From Hyphomonadaceae bacterium (GTDB lineage: Bacteria; Pseudomonadota; Alphaproteobacteria; Caulobacterales; Hyphomonadaceae), in assembly GCA_030696545.1 (NCBI GenBank), contig JAUYSA010000528.1:1-15334 (forward strand): a DNA stretch of 15,334 nucleotides. Direction: 5' to 3'. Under the pieces are notes generated by a model. It saw nothing but the letters and a program-made list of their open reading frames with translations. It was not told the DNA's origin and searched no databases. The number at the start of each line of letters is the position of its first letter. Position 1 is the stretch's first letter. Shown piece after piece: positions 6,501-14,922 of the stretch. The position numbers were made by a program, and so were the translations under genes.

Positions 6501-7222
6501 GCAAGATCACTACAGCCATGCTGCTCGCGGCCGGTCTCGGCACGCGCATGAAGCCGCTCACCGACAAGCTGCCCAAGCCGCTGATCGAAGTCGGCGGCCG
6601 CACGCTGGTCGATCGAGTCCTCGACAAGCTCGTTGCGCAGGGCGTCACGCGCGCGGTCGTCAACGTCCACTATCTCGCCGAGCAGATGATCGCGCACCTT
6701 AAGCAGCGCAAGGATATCGAGATCGTCATCTCGGACGAGCGCGCCGTGCTGCTCGAAACCGGCGGCGGCGTGATCCAGGCGCTTCCTCTTCTCGGCAATG
6801 ACCCGTTCTTCGTCATCAACACCGATGTCACCTGGGCCACACCCGGCGACACCACATTCCTGAAGATGGCCGAAGCCTACGATCCCAACGAAATGGACGC
6901 GCTGCTCCTCCTCGCCGACATGGGAGCCACGCTCGGCTTCCGCGGCCCCGGCGATTTCTTCCTTGGCCATGACGGCCAGCTGCAGCGCCGTGGCGACAAG
7001 CCCAGCGCGCCTTACGTCTTTGCCGGCACGCACATCACGCACGCCGGCGTCTTACGCGACTACGAGATCAAGCCCTTCTCCGCCAACGTCTATTGGAACA
7101 CGATGGGCCGCGCCGGCCGCCTCTACGGCACGGTCATGTCCCCCTTCTGGATGCACGTCGGCGACCCCGCCGGAAGAGACGAGGCCGAAGCCAGACTGAA
7201 GACAATGGGACAAGGCGCGTGA
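6497..7222 (+). CDS. murU: MurU, N-acetylmuramate-1-phosphate uridylyltransferase
   Basis: This is a 241-residue nucleotidyltransferase. The N-terminal signature LAAGLGTRMKPLTDKLPKP (10-28) binds the nucleotide, ETGGG is at 87-91, and NTD at 108-110 is the metal-binding region. In the established route MurU couples MurNAc-1-P from AmgK to UTP to give UDP-MurNAc, bypassing de novo synthesis through MurA (the fosfomycin target). The ATG overlaps the amgK stop (ATGA, 6497-6500), so the two steps are made together. The alternative family, glucose-1-P or mannose-1-P nucleotidyltransferases, is less likely given the length and the amgK neighbour. Downstream is a 286-base non-coding stretch filled with palindromes before addB. 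Confidence 0.9.
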   Translation: MSKITTAMLLAAGLGTRMKPLTDKLPKPLIEVGGRTLVDRVLDKLVAQGVTRAVVNVHYLAEQMIAHLKQRKDIEIVISDERAVLLETGGGVIQALPLLGNDPFFVINTDVTWATPGDTTFLKMAEAYDPNEMDALLLLADMGATLGFRGPGDFFLGHDGQLQRRGDKPSAPYVFAGTHITHAGVLRDYEIKPFSANVYWNTMGRAGRLYGTVMSPFWMHVGDPAGRDEAEARLKTMGQGA

Positions 7223-7283
7223 AGCAAGGGGGGACAGCGCAAACACCACCGCTGACCTCTTCAGCCGTACGCACCGCTGCCTG

Positions 7284-7464
7284 CTCCCCCCTCCCCCTTG
7301 TGCGGGGTGAGTCGTGGCGCCGGCAGGCGCGATTTGGTCCGGGGGACCAAATCGAACGGCGAACGGCAGGGGTGGGGGGCTTCTCAACGTTCACGGCATC
7401 CGAAAAAACTTACCGTCCAGCCGCCCCCCACACCCCACCCTCTCCCCACAAGGGGCAGAGGGGT
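7284..7464. repeat. Palindromic intergenic repeat element between murU and addB
   Basis: The ends are imperfect inverted copies of each other: a C-rich block with CCCCCTTGTGCGGGG (from about 7284 to 7307) and CTCCCCACAAGGGGCAGAGGGG (7442-7463). Inside lie a perfect 11-bp hairpin (7330-7354) and a second inverted pair, GGGGTGGGGGGC (7369-7380) against GCCCCCCACACCCC (7423-7436). The nested architecture resembles REP/BIME-like mosaic elements of Alphaproteobacteria. I see no gene in it, and no transposase. Copy number in the genome is unknown from this window; a fragment of similar sequence may lie at about 3112-3153. Confidence 0.65.
7330..7354. repeat. Perfect 11-bp hairpin inside the repeat element
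   Basis: CGATTTGGTCC (7330-7340), loop GGG, and GGACCAAATCG (7344-7354) form an exact 11-bp stem. There is no T tract after it on either strand, so it is not a classical intrinsic terminator. It may attenuate or protect the murU transcript end. Confidence 0.7.
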
Positions 7465-7508
7465 GAACGCAGCAACACCGCGCCCCACATCAGCACGCGA
7501 GCAAGCTG

Positions 7509-10500
7509 ATGATATTCCAACCCGGCACACCCAAACTCTTCACCCTCCCCGGCTCGTCCTTCTTCCTGGACGAACTTGCGCACGGCCTCATCGAGGCCAC
7601 CAACGCCCGCGAGAATCCCGAGCTCCTCGCCGACGCCCTGATCTTCACCCCCAACCAGCGCGCCGCCCGCGAGCTCGCGCTCGCCCTCTACCGCGCCATG
7701 GACGGCACGCTGCTCACGCCCGACATCCGCACGCTCGGCGACATTGACGAGGAAGACGGCATCGCCGCCTTCGGCCCCGACGCGCTCGAACTCCCGCCCG
7801 CGCTGTCAAACGCCCGCCGCCGCGGCGCGCTCGCGAAGCTCATCCAGGCCTGGCGCCGCGCCGACACCAAAGAGCCGCTCCCGCCAGCCTCTCTGCTCTC
7901 CGCCGCTGACGAACTCGCAGCCCTCATGGATCAGGCCGCCCTCGCCGGAGGCGCCGACTGGGACAAGCTGAAGGCCCTCTCCGGCGAACTCGCCCCCAAC
8001 CTCGCCGAGCACTGGCAAGTCTCCGCAGACTTCCTCGACATCGTGATGCACGCCTGGCCCGAGCACCTGAAAGAGCAAGGCGTCATCGATGCGCAAACCC
8101 GTCGCCTCGCCGCCGCCGAATCCCTCAAGACGCGCTGGCTTAACGAGCCGCCCGAACACCCCGTCATCATCGCCGGCTCCACCGGCACGGGCGCCGCCAC
8201 CCGCATCCTGATGAACGCGGTCCTCAAACTCCCGCGCGGCCTCATCGTCCTCCCCGGCCTCGACCCGGATCTCACGCCGAAAGGCTGGGCCGCCGTCGGC
8301 GACGCCGCCAGCCACCCGCAGCACGCCCTCGGCGAAACGCTGAAATGGCTGCGTCTCAAACCAGCCGACGTCCACCCCTGGCCCAACAGCGAAGAGACCC
8401 CGCGCGAAACCGCCCGCCGCCGTCTCCTCAACGAAGCTCTCGCCCCCGCCACCGAAACCCGCGACTGGACTGAGCGCCTCGCGCATCTCGCATCGCCCGG
8501 CAAACCGCACGACCTCGTCACACAAGCCCTCGAAGGCCTCTCCCTCATCGAAGCCGAAGACGAAAGCGAGGAAGCCCTCGTCGCCGCCCTCCTACTCCGC
8601 GAGACGCTGGAAACGCCAGACAAGACCGTCGCCCTCGTCACACCCGAAGCCCAGCTCGCCCGCCGCGTCGCCGCCATCCTCGAGCGCTGGAGCCTCGACA
8701 TCGCGCCGTCGTCGCCCACGCCGCTAACACGCTGCCAGATCGGCTCATTCCTCCTGCTGCTCTGCCGCTGGGTCCACGACCCCGCCGACCCCGTCAGCCT
8801 TCTCGCCATCCTGAAACACCAGTTCGCCGGCATCGGCCGCAGCCCCGATGCGCTACACAAACTCGTCAGCGAGATCGAACGGGAATCCCTCCGCGGCCCC
8901 CGCCGCCACTCCACCCTCGAAGACCTCGCCGACCGCCTCGAAAATCCCCGCAACGACAACGAAAACGAAGGCCGCAAGAAGAAGCCCCGCCCCCACTGCG
9001 CCGCCCTCATCCGCGATATCGACAAGCTGCACTATCCCGCCCGCGCCGCCTTCTTCGACCAGCAGATCGACGGCAAGGCAGCCGCCGAAGCCATCGGCCG
9101 CCTCGCTGAAGCCATCGCCGGCGGCGCCCACATCTGGGCCGGCAAGTCCGGCGCACAGGCCGCGCAATTCATCACGCAGCTCGGCGAACTCTCGGAAGCC
9201 ATGGGCCTCATCGAATCCGCGGATTTCGCCGACTTCGCCGAGACCGTCATGCAACGCATGACCGTCGCGCCAGACGCAGCCGAACATCCGCGCATCGCCA
9301 TCTGGGGCCCGCTCGAAGCCCGCCTGCAGCGCCGCGACCGCGTAATCCTCGCCAGCCTCAACGAAGGCTCATGGCCGAAGTCCGCCGCCGCTGACGCCTT
9401 CCTCAACCGCACCTTGCGCAAGCAACTCGGCCTGCCCGACCCCGACGAACGCGTCGGCCTGTCCGCCCACGACTTCGCCCAGATGGCCAACGCCCCCGAA
9501 GTCATCCTCCTCCGGGCCAAGCGCGTTGACGACAAGCCCGCCGTCGCCTCGCGCTGGCTCTGGCGCCTCCGCACGCTCGCCGCGGGCGGACTCGACGGCC
9601 GCGAACAGGCCGAAGCCGCGCTCAAGCCGAAGCCCGGCCACGATCCGCTGGTCTGGGCCCACGCACTCCGCAGCGCCGACACGGTGAAACCCGCAAGGAT
9701 GCCGACGCCCACGCCCCCCGTGGACAAGCGCCGCCTCGACAAATTCTCGCCCAGCCGCGTCGTCACCCTGATCCGCGACCCCTACGCCGATTACGCCAAG
9801 CGCATCCTCCGCCTCGAACCGCTCCGCCGCGTCGCGGAAGACATCGACGCCCGCGAGCGCGGCACCGCCGTCCACCTCGCCGTCGAGACATTCGAGGAGA
9901 AGGACAATGAACGCGCCATCGACGAACTCATCACCACCAGCCTCACAGACGCCGGCGCCCCTCCCGAATTGATCGAGCTCGAAAAGCCGCTCTGGCTCCG
10001 CGCGGGCCAAGCCTATCTGCGCTGGTCCGCCCAGCGCGAGCATCACCGCGTCGACTTCGCGACCGAGAAAAAGGCCCACATCACTTTCAACACATCGCTC
10101 GGCCCCGTCACCCTCGAAGCCACGGCCGACCGCGTCGAAAAGCTCAGCGATGGCACCCTCGCCATCGTCGACTTCAAGACCGGCCAACCCAAGACCGCGC
10201 CACAGGTCGAACGCGGCCTCGAACCGCAGCTCGCGCTCGAAGCCGCGATCGCAGCAGAGTCAGCCTTCGGCCACATCGGCCCCGCACCCACATCCGAGTT
10301 GATCTATTTCCGCATGTCGCTCAGCGCGCAGACCATGAGTGAGAAGAACGGCCAGCCGCTCGAATTCGAAACCGGCACAACAATGCAGATCGCCGAAGCC
10401 GCCCTCGAAGGCCTGAAACAGCTCATCGAGCACTACGCCAACCCGGCCCAGCCCTACTATTCCAAGCCGCGCGTCGAATTCGCCTGGTCCGTCTCCGACT

Positions 10501-10556
10501 ACGACAATCTCGCCCGCCGCGCCGAATGGACTACGGATGAAGGAGGCGACGAATGA
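7509..10556 (+). CDS. addB: AddB, subunit of the AddAB helicase-nuclease (alphaproteobacterial type)
   Basis: This is a 1015-residue protein that partners AddA in resecting double-strand DNA ends for RecA-mediated repair, the alphaproteobacterial counterpart of RecBCD. The N-terminus (LFTLPGSSFFLDELAHG, then FTPNQRAARELALAL) has the degenerate helicase form of this family: no G-x-GKT Walker A is present, unlike Bacillus AddB. The C-terminal nuclease domain contains 'LAIVDFKTGQP' with Asp888 and Lys890, the RecB-type D-x-K core, followed by 'LEPQLALEAAI'. I count only three cysteines, none in the C-terminal nuclease region, so the Fe-S cluster of Bacillus AddB appears absent. The ATG at 7509 has no good Shine-Dalgarno but gives the expected N-terminus. 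The stop overlaps the addA ATG. Confidence 0.92.
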   Translation: MIFQPGTPKLFTLPGSSFFLDELAHGLIEATNARENPELLADALIFTPNQRAARELALALYRAMDGTLLTPDIRTLGDIDEEDGIAAFGPDALELPPALSNARRRGALAKLIQAWRRADTKEPLPPASLLSAADELAALMDQAALAGGADWDKLKALSGELAPNLAEHWQVSADFLDIVMHAWPEHLKEQGVIDAQTRRLAAAESLKTRWLNEPPEHPVIIAGSTGTGAATRILMNAVLKLPRGLIVLPGLDPDLTPKGWAAVGDAASHPQHALGETLKWLRLKPADVHPWPNSEETPRETARRRLLNEALAPATETRDWTERLAHLASPGKPHDLVTQALEGLSLIEAEDESEEALVAALLLRETLETPDKTVALVTPEAQLARRVAAILERWSLDIAPSSPTPLTRCQIGSFLLLLCRWVHDPADPVSLLAILKHQFAGIGRSPDALHKLVSEIERESLRGPRRHSTLEDLADRLENPRNDNENEGRKKKPRPHCAALIRDIDKLHYPARAAFFDQQIDGKAAAEAIGRLAEAIAGGAHIWAGKSGAQAAQFITQLGELSEAMGLIESADFADFAETVMQRMTVAPDAAEHPRIAIWGPLEARLQRRDRVILASLNEGSWPKSAAADAFLNRTLRKQLGLPDPDERVGLSAHDFAQMANAPEVILLRAKRVDDKPAVASRWLWRLRTLAAGGLDGREQAEAALKPKPGHDPLVWAHALRSADTVKPARMPTPTPPVDKRRLDKFSPSRVVTLIRDPYADYAKRILRLEPLRRVAEDIDARERGTAVHLAVETFEEKDNERAIDELITTSLTDAGAPPELIELEKPLWLRAGQAYLRWSAQREHHRVDFATEKKAHITFNTSLGPVTLEATADRVEKLSDGTLAIVDFKTGQPKTAPQVERGLEPQLALEAAIAAESAFGHIGPAPTSELIYFRMSLSAQTMSEKNGQPLEFETGTTMQIAEAALEGLKQLIEHYANPAQPYYSKPRVEFAWSVSDYDNLARRAEWTTDEGGDE
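10541..10546 (+). promoter_or_regulatory. Strong Shine-Dalgarno AGGAGG for addA, inside addB
   Basis: AGGAGG lies 6 bases before the ATG at 10553, within the last codons of addB. With the ATGA overlap it ensures coupled synthesis of the two subunits. Confidence 0.8.
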
Positions 10557-13500
10557 CGCCTCCTGACACGTCGTGGCCCGAATACGCCGCCGCCAGCGAA
10601 GGTCAGCGCCTCGCCGCGCTGCCCACCCACTCCGCTTGGGTCGAAGCCAACGCCGGCTCGGGCAAGACGAAAGTCCTGATCGACCGCGTCGCGCGTCTCC
10701 TGCTCAAGCGCGTCGAGCCGGACTCGATCCTCTGCGTCACCTACACCAAGGCCGCTGCCAGCGAGATGCAGTCGCGCCTGTTCGCGCGCCTTGGCGACTG
10801 GTGCGTGATGGACGATGCGAAACTCCGCAAGGAACTGGCCAGCCTCGAACACCGCCCCGCCACCGACTACGACCATGACGACATCGGGCGCGCCCGCGAA
10901 CTCTTCGCCAAGGCGCTCGAGACGCCCGGCGGCCTGCGCATCGAGACGATCCACGCCTTCTCCGGCCGCGTCCTCCGCCGCTTCCCGCTCGAAGCCGGCA
11001 TTGCGCCCGGCTTCTCCGAACTCGACGATGATGACGCCGCCGAACTGTGGGACGCGTCCTTCCGCGCCATGGGCCGCCGCGTCGTGCGCGGCGATCAGGC
11101 CCTCGTCGAAGCCGCGCGCTTCGCTGCCGAAGCCGGTGGCGGCAAGGGTTTTGAAGCCGTCCGCGCCTTGCTCCCAAGACGCGCCGCCATCCAGCGCTAC
11201 ATCGAACAAGCCGGCGGCATCGACGCGGCGGTTGATGCTCTTCGCAGAAAACTCAATGCTCCCACCCAGGGCACGGATGGGTTGCTCGATCAGGCCATGG
11301 GCGCCGATCTCCCGCGCGATGCGCTCAAGCGCGCGCTCGCCGCGTTCGCGTCCGGTGGCAAGCGCGACCAGGACCAAGCCGCGCTGCTGGAAACCGTCTT
11401 GTCAGATCAGGACGCGGCCGCGCGCTTTGCCGCCTTGGGCGGCGTCATCTTCAAGAAGGACGGCGATCTCAAGTCGCGAAGCTACGTCTTCAGCAAGGGC
11501 GTCGCCGCATCCCACCCCATCATCGTCGATCTCTTCGATGTGGAAACGCCGCAAGGCTCCGAAACGCTGCGCATCCTGCAAGTCGCCGAAGCCCTCAACG
11601 CCGCGCGCCTCTTTGAGCGCTCCGCCGCCCTGCTCCGTCTCGCCGACACGCTGTTCGACGAGTTCGACCGCCGCAAGCGCGCCCGCGCCGGCCTCGACTT
11701 CGACGACCTGATCGAAACCACCTCCCGCCTCCTCACCCGCCGCCACGCCGCCGAATGGGTGTTGTGGAAGCTCGACGGCGGCATCTCGCATATACTTCTG
11801 GATGAAGCGCAGGACACCAGCCCCGCCCAGTGGAAAATCCTCAAGGCGCTCACCGACGACATCTTCTCCGGCCACGGCGCCGTGCGCGACGAACGCCGCA
11901 CGCTCTTCGTCGTCGGCGACCAGAAGCACTCGATCTATTCCTTCCAGGGCGCCGACCCCGAACACTTCCTCGCCGAAAAGCAGACGTTCGAAACCAACGC
12001 CCGCACCGCGAAAGTCGACTTCGAACTCCCGGACCTCGCCATGTCCTTCCGCTCCTCGCCGGAAGTGCTCACCTATGTCGACACCGTCTTCGACACAGAT
12101 GTCTTCGCGCCCGATGCGCCCTTCACCCTCCTGCCGCCAGCAGCAGCCGATCTCCTCCGCCACACGCCCTTCCGCCGCAACCAGCCCGGCTCCGTCGAAC
12201 TCTGGCCGCTCGAACCAAAAACCGATGTAACCCCCGCCGAACCATGGGCCGCACCGCAAGGCCAGGAATCCGCCGCCAGCCCGAAAGCCCGCCTCGCCAC
12301 GCGCATCGCCAGATTCATCCGCCGCGAGATCGACTCAGGCGCCGCCGTCTGGGACCGCAAGGAACAACGCCCCGCCAAGCCCGGCGACTTCCTCATCCTC
12401 GTGCGCGGCCGCACGGGCGGCCTGTTCGACGGCATCCTGCAAGCGCTGAAACGCGAGAACATCCCCGTCGCCGGCGCAGACCGCATCCAGCTGCTCGACA
12501 GTCTCGCCGTGCAGGACCTGCTCAATCTCGTCCGCTTCGCCCTCTGCCCCGAAGACGATCTTGCCCTCGCCGAAATCCTCAAAGGCCCATTCGCCGGCCT
12601 GAACGACGACGAACTCTTCGCCATCGCCAACCCGCGCGAAGGCCGCCTCTGGCCCGCCGTCCAATCCGCGAACCTCCTCGTCACCGCCTTCCTCGAAAAC
12701 GTGCTGGAACGCCGCCACCAGCCGCCCTTCGAATTCCTCACCCACGCGCTCGAACGCGGCGTCGGACTTCCCCGCCCCGGCTGGGAGCTGATCCTCTCCC
12801 GCTTCGGCGGACCCGCGCGCGAGCCCGTCACCGCCCTCATCGACCGCGCCGCCGCCTTCGACGCAGGCGACGCCCCCAGCCTCCAGCTCTTCCTCGACGC
12901 CATCGAGCGCCGTGGCGGCGAGGTGAAGCGCGAACTCTCCGGCCCTCAGGACGAAGTCCGCGTCATGACCGTCCACGGCGCCAAGGGCCTCGAAGCCCCC
13001 ATCGTTATCCTGCCCGATACCTGCTCTGCCCATCGCGGCGAACGCGACGGCGTCTTCATGACCGAGGACGGCGCGCCGATCTGGGCAGGCCCGAAAGCCA
13101 ACGACATTGAACTCAGCGCCAAACTCCGCGCCGTCGCCGAAGCCCGCGCGCTGCGTGAACATCGCCGCCTGCTCTACGTCGCGCTCACCCGCGCACAGGA
13201 CCGCCTCATTGTCTGCGGCGCCTTCGCCGGTCATCCCAAAGGAACGGGCCACACCGAGACATCGTGGTACACCGTCGCCAGCGGCGCGATGCAGCGCCTC
13301 GTCCAGTCCGGCGCCGCATCCGAAGTGGAAGACGGCGCCAAGGAAGAGAACAGAACCATCCTCCGCTTCGGCGCCGCGCCCGAACTTCTCATCCCCGCCA
13401 CCATCTCGGCGAAGACAGCCGTCCAACTCCCCGCCTGGCTGACGCGCCCGATCACGCTCGAATTCAAGGGCCGCATCCTCTCGCCCTCGAACCTCTCCAC

Positions 13501-14050
13501 CGCCTCCGAGCCGCCTGTCATCTCGCCCTTCGGCCCCGGCCGCGCCGAGCGCCTGCGCCGCGGCTCCCTCATCCACATGATGTTCGAGGTTCTGCCCGAA
13601 CTCCCGCACAAGGCCCGCCGCAAGGCCGCCGAAGCCTACCTCCACAAACAGCCCGACCTTTCCCCCGCCCAGCGCAAGGAAATGCTCGAAGCCACGATGG
13701 GCGTGCTGGAAGACAGGGACTTCGCCGCCGTCTTCGCCCCCGGCGGCCGCGCCGAAGCTCCGGTCATCGGCAAGATCGGCGACAACACCATCAATGGCCG
13801 CGTCGATCGCCTGGTCGTCACCGACGCCGAAATCCTGATCGTCGACTACAAGACCGACCGTCCCTCGCCCCCCACGATCGAGGGCGTGGGCGAGGCCTAT
13901 ATCGCCCAGCTGGCCGCCTATCGCGCCGTCTTGACGCAACGCTGGCCAAACCGTCCCATTCGGTGCCTGCTGGTATGGACAGATGGCCCCAGACTCATGG
14001 AAATACCCCCCTCCGCGCTGGACAGGACGTTAAGGGCTGTGCGCCCGTGA
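10553..14050 (+). CDS. addA: AddA, helicase-nuclease subunit of AddAB
   Basis: This is a 1165-residue UvrD/RecB-family (SF1A) helicase with a C-terminal nuclease. Motifs in order: Walker A EANAGSGKT (31-39), motif Ia CVTYTKAAASEM, motif II LLDEAQD (Asp417-Asp421), motif III GDQKHSIYSFQGAD (from about 455), 'VMTVHGAKGLEAP' (from about 804) and 'RRLLYVALTRAQDR' (from about 871). The nuclease core is GRVDRL (Asp1085) and IVDYKTDR (Asp1098, Lys1100). All catalytic residues expected for helicase and nuclease are present, and the length is normal. It unwinds and degrades broken DNA ends with AddB until a recombination hotspot is met. The start is set by a strong Shine-Dalgarno and the ATGA overlap with addB. 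The gene is strongly biased to C in third positions, which produces long spurious open frames on both strands. Confidence 0.96.
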   Translation: MTPPDTSWPEYAAASEGQRLAALPTHSAWVEANAGSGKTKVLIDRVARLLLKRVEPDSILCVTYTKAAASEMQSRLFARLGDWCVMDDAKLRKELASLEHRPATDYDHDDIGRARELFAKALETPGGLRIETIHAFSGRVLRRFPLEAGIAPGFSELDDDDAAELWDASFRAMGRRVVRGDQALVEAARFAAEAGGGKGFEAVRALLPRRAAIQRYIEQAGGIDAAVDALRRKLNAPTQGTDGLLDQAMGADLPRDALKRALAAFASGGKRDQDQAALLETVLSDQDAAARFAALGGVIFKKDGDLKSRSYVFSKGVAASHPIIVDLFDVETPQGSETLRILQVAEALNAARLFERSAALLRLADTLFDEFDRRKRARAGLDFDDLIETTSRLLTRRHAAEWVLWKLDGGISHILLDEAQDTSPAQWKILKALTDDIFSGHGAVRDERRTLFVVGDQKHSIYSFQGADPEHFLAEKQTFETNARTAKVDFELPDLAMSFRSSPEVLTYVDTVFDTDVFAPDAPFTLLPPAAADLLRHTPFRRNQPGSVELWPLEPKTDVTPAEPWAAPQGQESAASPKARLATRIARFIRREIDSGAAVWDRKEQRPAKPGDFLILVRGRTGGLFDGILQALKRENIPVAGADRIQLLDSLAVQDLLNLVRFALCPEDDLALAEILKGPFAGLNDDELFAIANPREGRLWPAVQSANLLVTAFLENVLERRHQPPFEFLTHALERGVGLPRPGWELILSRFGGPAREPVTALIDRAAAFDAGDAPSLQLFLDAIERRGGEVKRELSGPQDEVRVMTVHGAKGLEAPIVILPDTCSAHRGERDGVFMTEDGAPIWAGPKANDIELSAKLRAVAEARALREHRRLLYVALTRAQDRLIVCGAFAGHPKGTGHTETSWYTVASGAMQRLVQSGAASEVEDGAKEENRTILRFGAAPELLIPATISAKTAVQLPAWLTRPITLEFKGRILSPSNLSTASEPPVISPFGPGRAERLRRGSLIHMMFEVLPELPHKARRKAAEAYLHKQPDLSPAQRKEMLEATMGVLEDRDFAAVFAPGGRAEAPVIGKIGDNTINGRVDRLVVTDAEILIVDYKTDRPSPPTIEGVGEAYIAQLAAYRAVLTQRWPNRPIRCLLVWTDGPRLMEIPPSALDRTLRAVRP

Positions 14051-14130
14051 ACCCTCTGTTTAGCCGCGCTCTGTTTGTTCCGGGACTGGGCCTCCCTACC
14101 TAAGGACCCACAGTTCTGAAGGGAATTGCC

Positions 14131-14463
14131 ATGTCAGTCTCCGCCATCTCCGACGACAGCTTCGACGCCGACGTCCTCGCCTCCGACAAGCCGGTGATCG
14201 TCGATTTCTGGGCCGAATGGTGTGGCCCGTGCAAACAGGTGTCCGCCCACTTCGAAGCCCTCGCCGATGAACTCGGCGACAAGGTCAAAGTCGTGAAGAT
14301 CAACATCGACGACAACCCGCTTACCGCCGGGCGTTTTGGCGTCCGCGGCCTGCCCACTTTCATGATCTTCGAAAAGGGCAACGTCACCGCCACGCACCTC
14401 GGCGCCATGAGCAAAACGCGCATGGTCGAGTGGCTCAAGGAATCCGCGCCCTCAGTGGCGTAA
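14131..14463 (+). CDS. trxA: Thioredoxin, canonical WCGPC
   Basis: This is a 110-residue classical thioredoxin without a signal peptide, so cytosolic. The active site is WCGPC (30-34) with redox Cys31 and Cys34. The buried Asp25 (VDFWAEW) and the cis-proline Pro75 (VRGLPT) are conserved. AAGGG lies 7 bases before the ATG. It begins 80 bases after the addA stop; a thioredoxin gene after addA is a common alphaproteobacterial arrangement (recalled). It reduces protein disulfides and serves reductases such as ribonucleotide reductase, and is kept reduced by thioredoxin reductase encoded elsewhere. A second thioredoxin gene follows 20 bases later, so the two are probably co-transcribed. Whether this is the main cellular TrxA cannot be told from the window. 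Confidence 0.93.
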   Translation: MSVSAISDDSFDADVLASDKPVIVDFWAEWCGPCKQVSAHFEALADELGDKVKVVKINIDDNPLTAGRFGVRGLPTFMIFEKGNVTATHLGAMSKTRMVEWLKESAPSVA

Positions 14464-14483
14464 AGCGAACAAAGGAAACACCA

Positions 14484-14816
14484 ATGGCCCTCGCCGAAGT
14501 CACCGACGACACTTTCGAAGCCGAAGTCTTGGCTGCCACCGGCCCCGTCGTCGTCGACTTCTGGGCTGAATGGTGCGGCTCATGCAAACAGATGATGCCC
14601 GCCTTCGAACAGCTCGCCGGCGAACTCGAAGGCAAGGCGCGCCTCGTGAAATTCAACGCCGACGAAAACCCCATGACACCCGGCCGCTTCGGCGTGCGCG
14701 GACTGCCAACCATGATGATCTTCGAGAACGGCAAGCTGCTCTCGATGAAAACCGGCGCAATGACGAAAACCAAGATCGCCGAATGGGTCAAGGAAACCGC
14801 CCCCTCAGCCGGCTGA
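14484..14816 (+). CDS. Thioredoxin paralogue with WCGSC active site
   Basis: This is a 110-residue thioredoxin that aligns without gaps to the preceding gene, with 63 of 110 residues identical by hand count, consistent with a tandem duplication. The frame extends upstream to 14430, but the true start is almost certainly the ATG at 14484, which has AAAGGA 8 bases before it and gives a protein of the same length as its neighbour. Asp25 and cis-Pro75 (VRGLPT) are kept, but the active site is WCGSC (30-34): serine replaces the usual proline between the cysteines. In E. coli thioredoxin, changes at this position alter redox potential and stability (established), so this copy may be tuned to different partners or to a more oxidising role. 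It is cytosolic with no signal peptide. Both redox cysteines are present, so it should be active. Confidence 0.92.
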   Translation: MALAEVTDDTFEAEVLAATGPVVVDFWAEWCGSCKQMMPAFEQLAGELEGKARLVKFNADENPMTPGRFGVRGLPTMMIFENGKLLSMKTGAMTKTKIAEWVKETAPSAG

Positions 14817-14863
14817 TCTCCTCCGCCGCCCGCACCCCCAAACCTTAGCCACTCACCACCGTC

Positions 14864-14896
14864 ATTCCGGACACGCGCAAAGCGCGTGAGCCGGAA
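14864..14896. repeat. Interrupted palindrome after the thioredoxin genes (possible terminator)
   Basis: TTCCGG (14865-14870) pairs with CCGGAA (14891-14896), and inside it CACGCGC (14872-14878) pairs with GCGCGTG (14882-14888) across loop AAA. The sequence 'GTCATTCCGG...GCGCG...CCGGAACC' is of a type I recall as a frequent intergenic repeat in Alphaproteobacteria. It starts 48 bases after the second thioredoxin stop and may end that transcript, although no T tract follows. Confidence 0.6.
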
Positions 14897-14922
14897 CCGA
14901 GGGGCAACGCCCACCCAACCAT

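Noticed and set aside
11830..13110. 426-codon + strand frame in addA, Arg/Pro/His-rich
   Set aside because: It is an out-of-frame shadow of addA with improbable Arg/Pro composition.
12335..13939. 534-codon open frame on the - strand inside addA
   Set aside because: It is antisense to the conserved helicase and nuclease motifs of addA. Long antisense frames are expected where third positions are nearly always C or G; it is Gly/Glu/Val-rich with no family motif.
14075..14103. Possible sigma-70 promoter before trxA (TTGTTC, 17 bases, ACCTAA)
   Set aside because: The -10 element matches the consensus at almost no position, so it is too weak to report as a promoter.
14430..14483. Upstream ATG at 14430 for the second thioredoxin
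   Set aside because: It lies inside the first thioredoxin gene and adds an 18-residue extension absent from the family; the ATG at 14484 has its own ribosome binding site.
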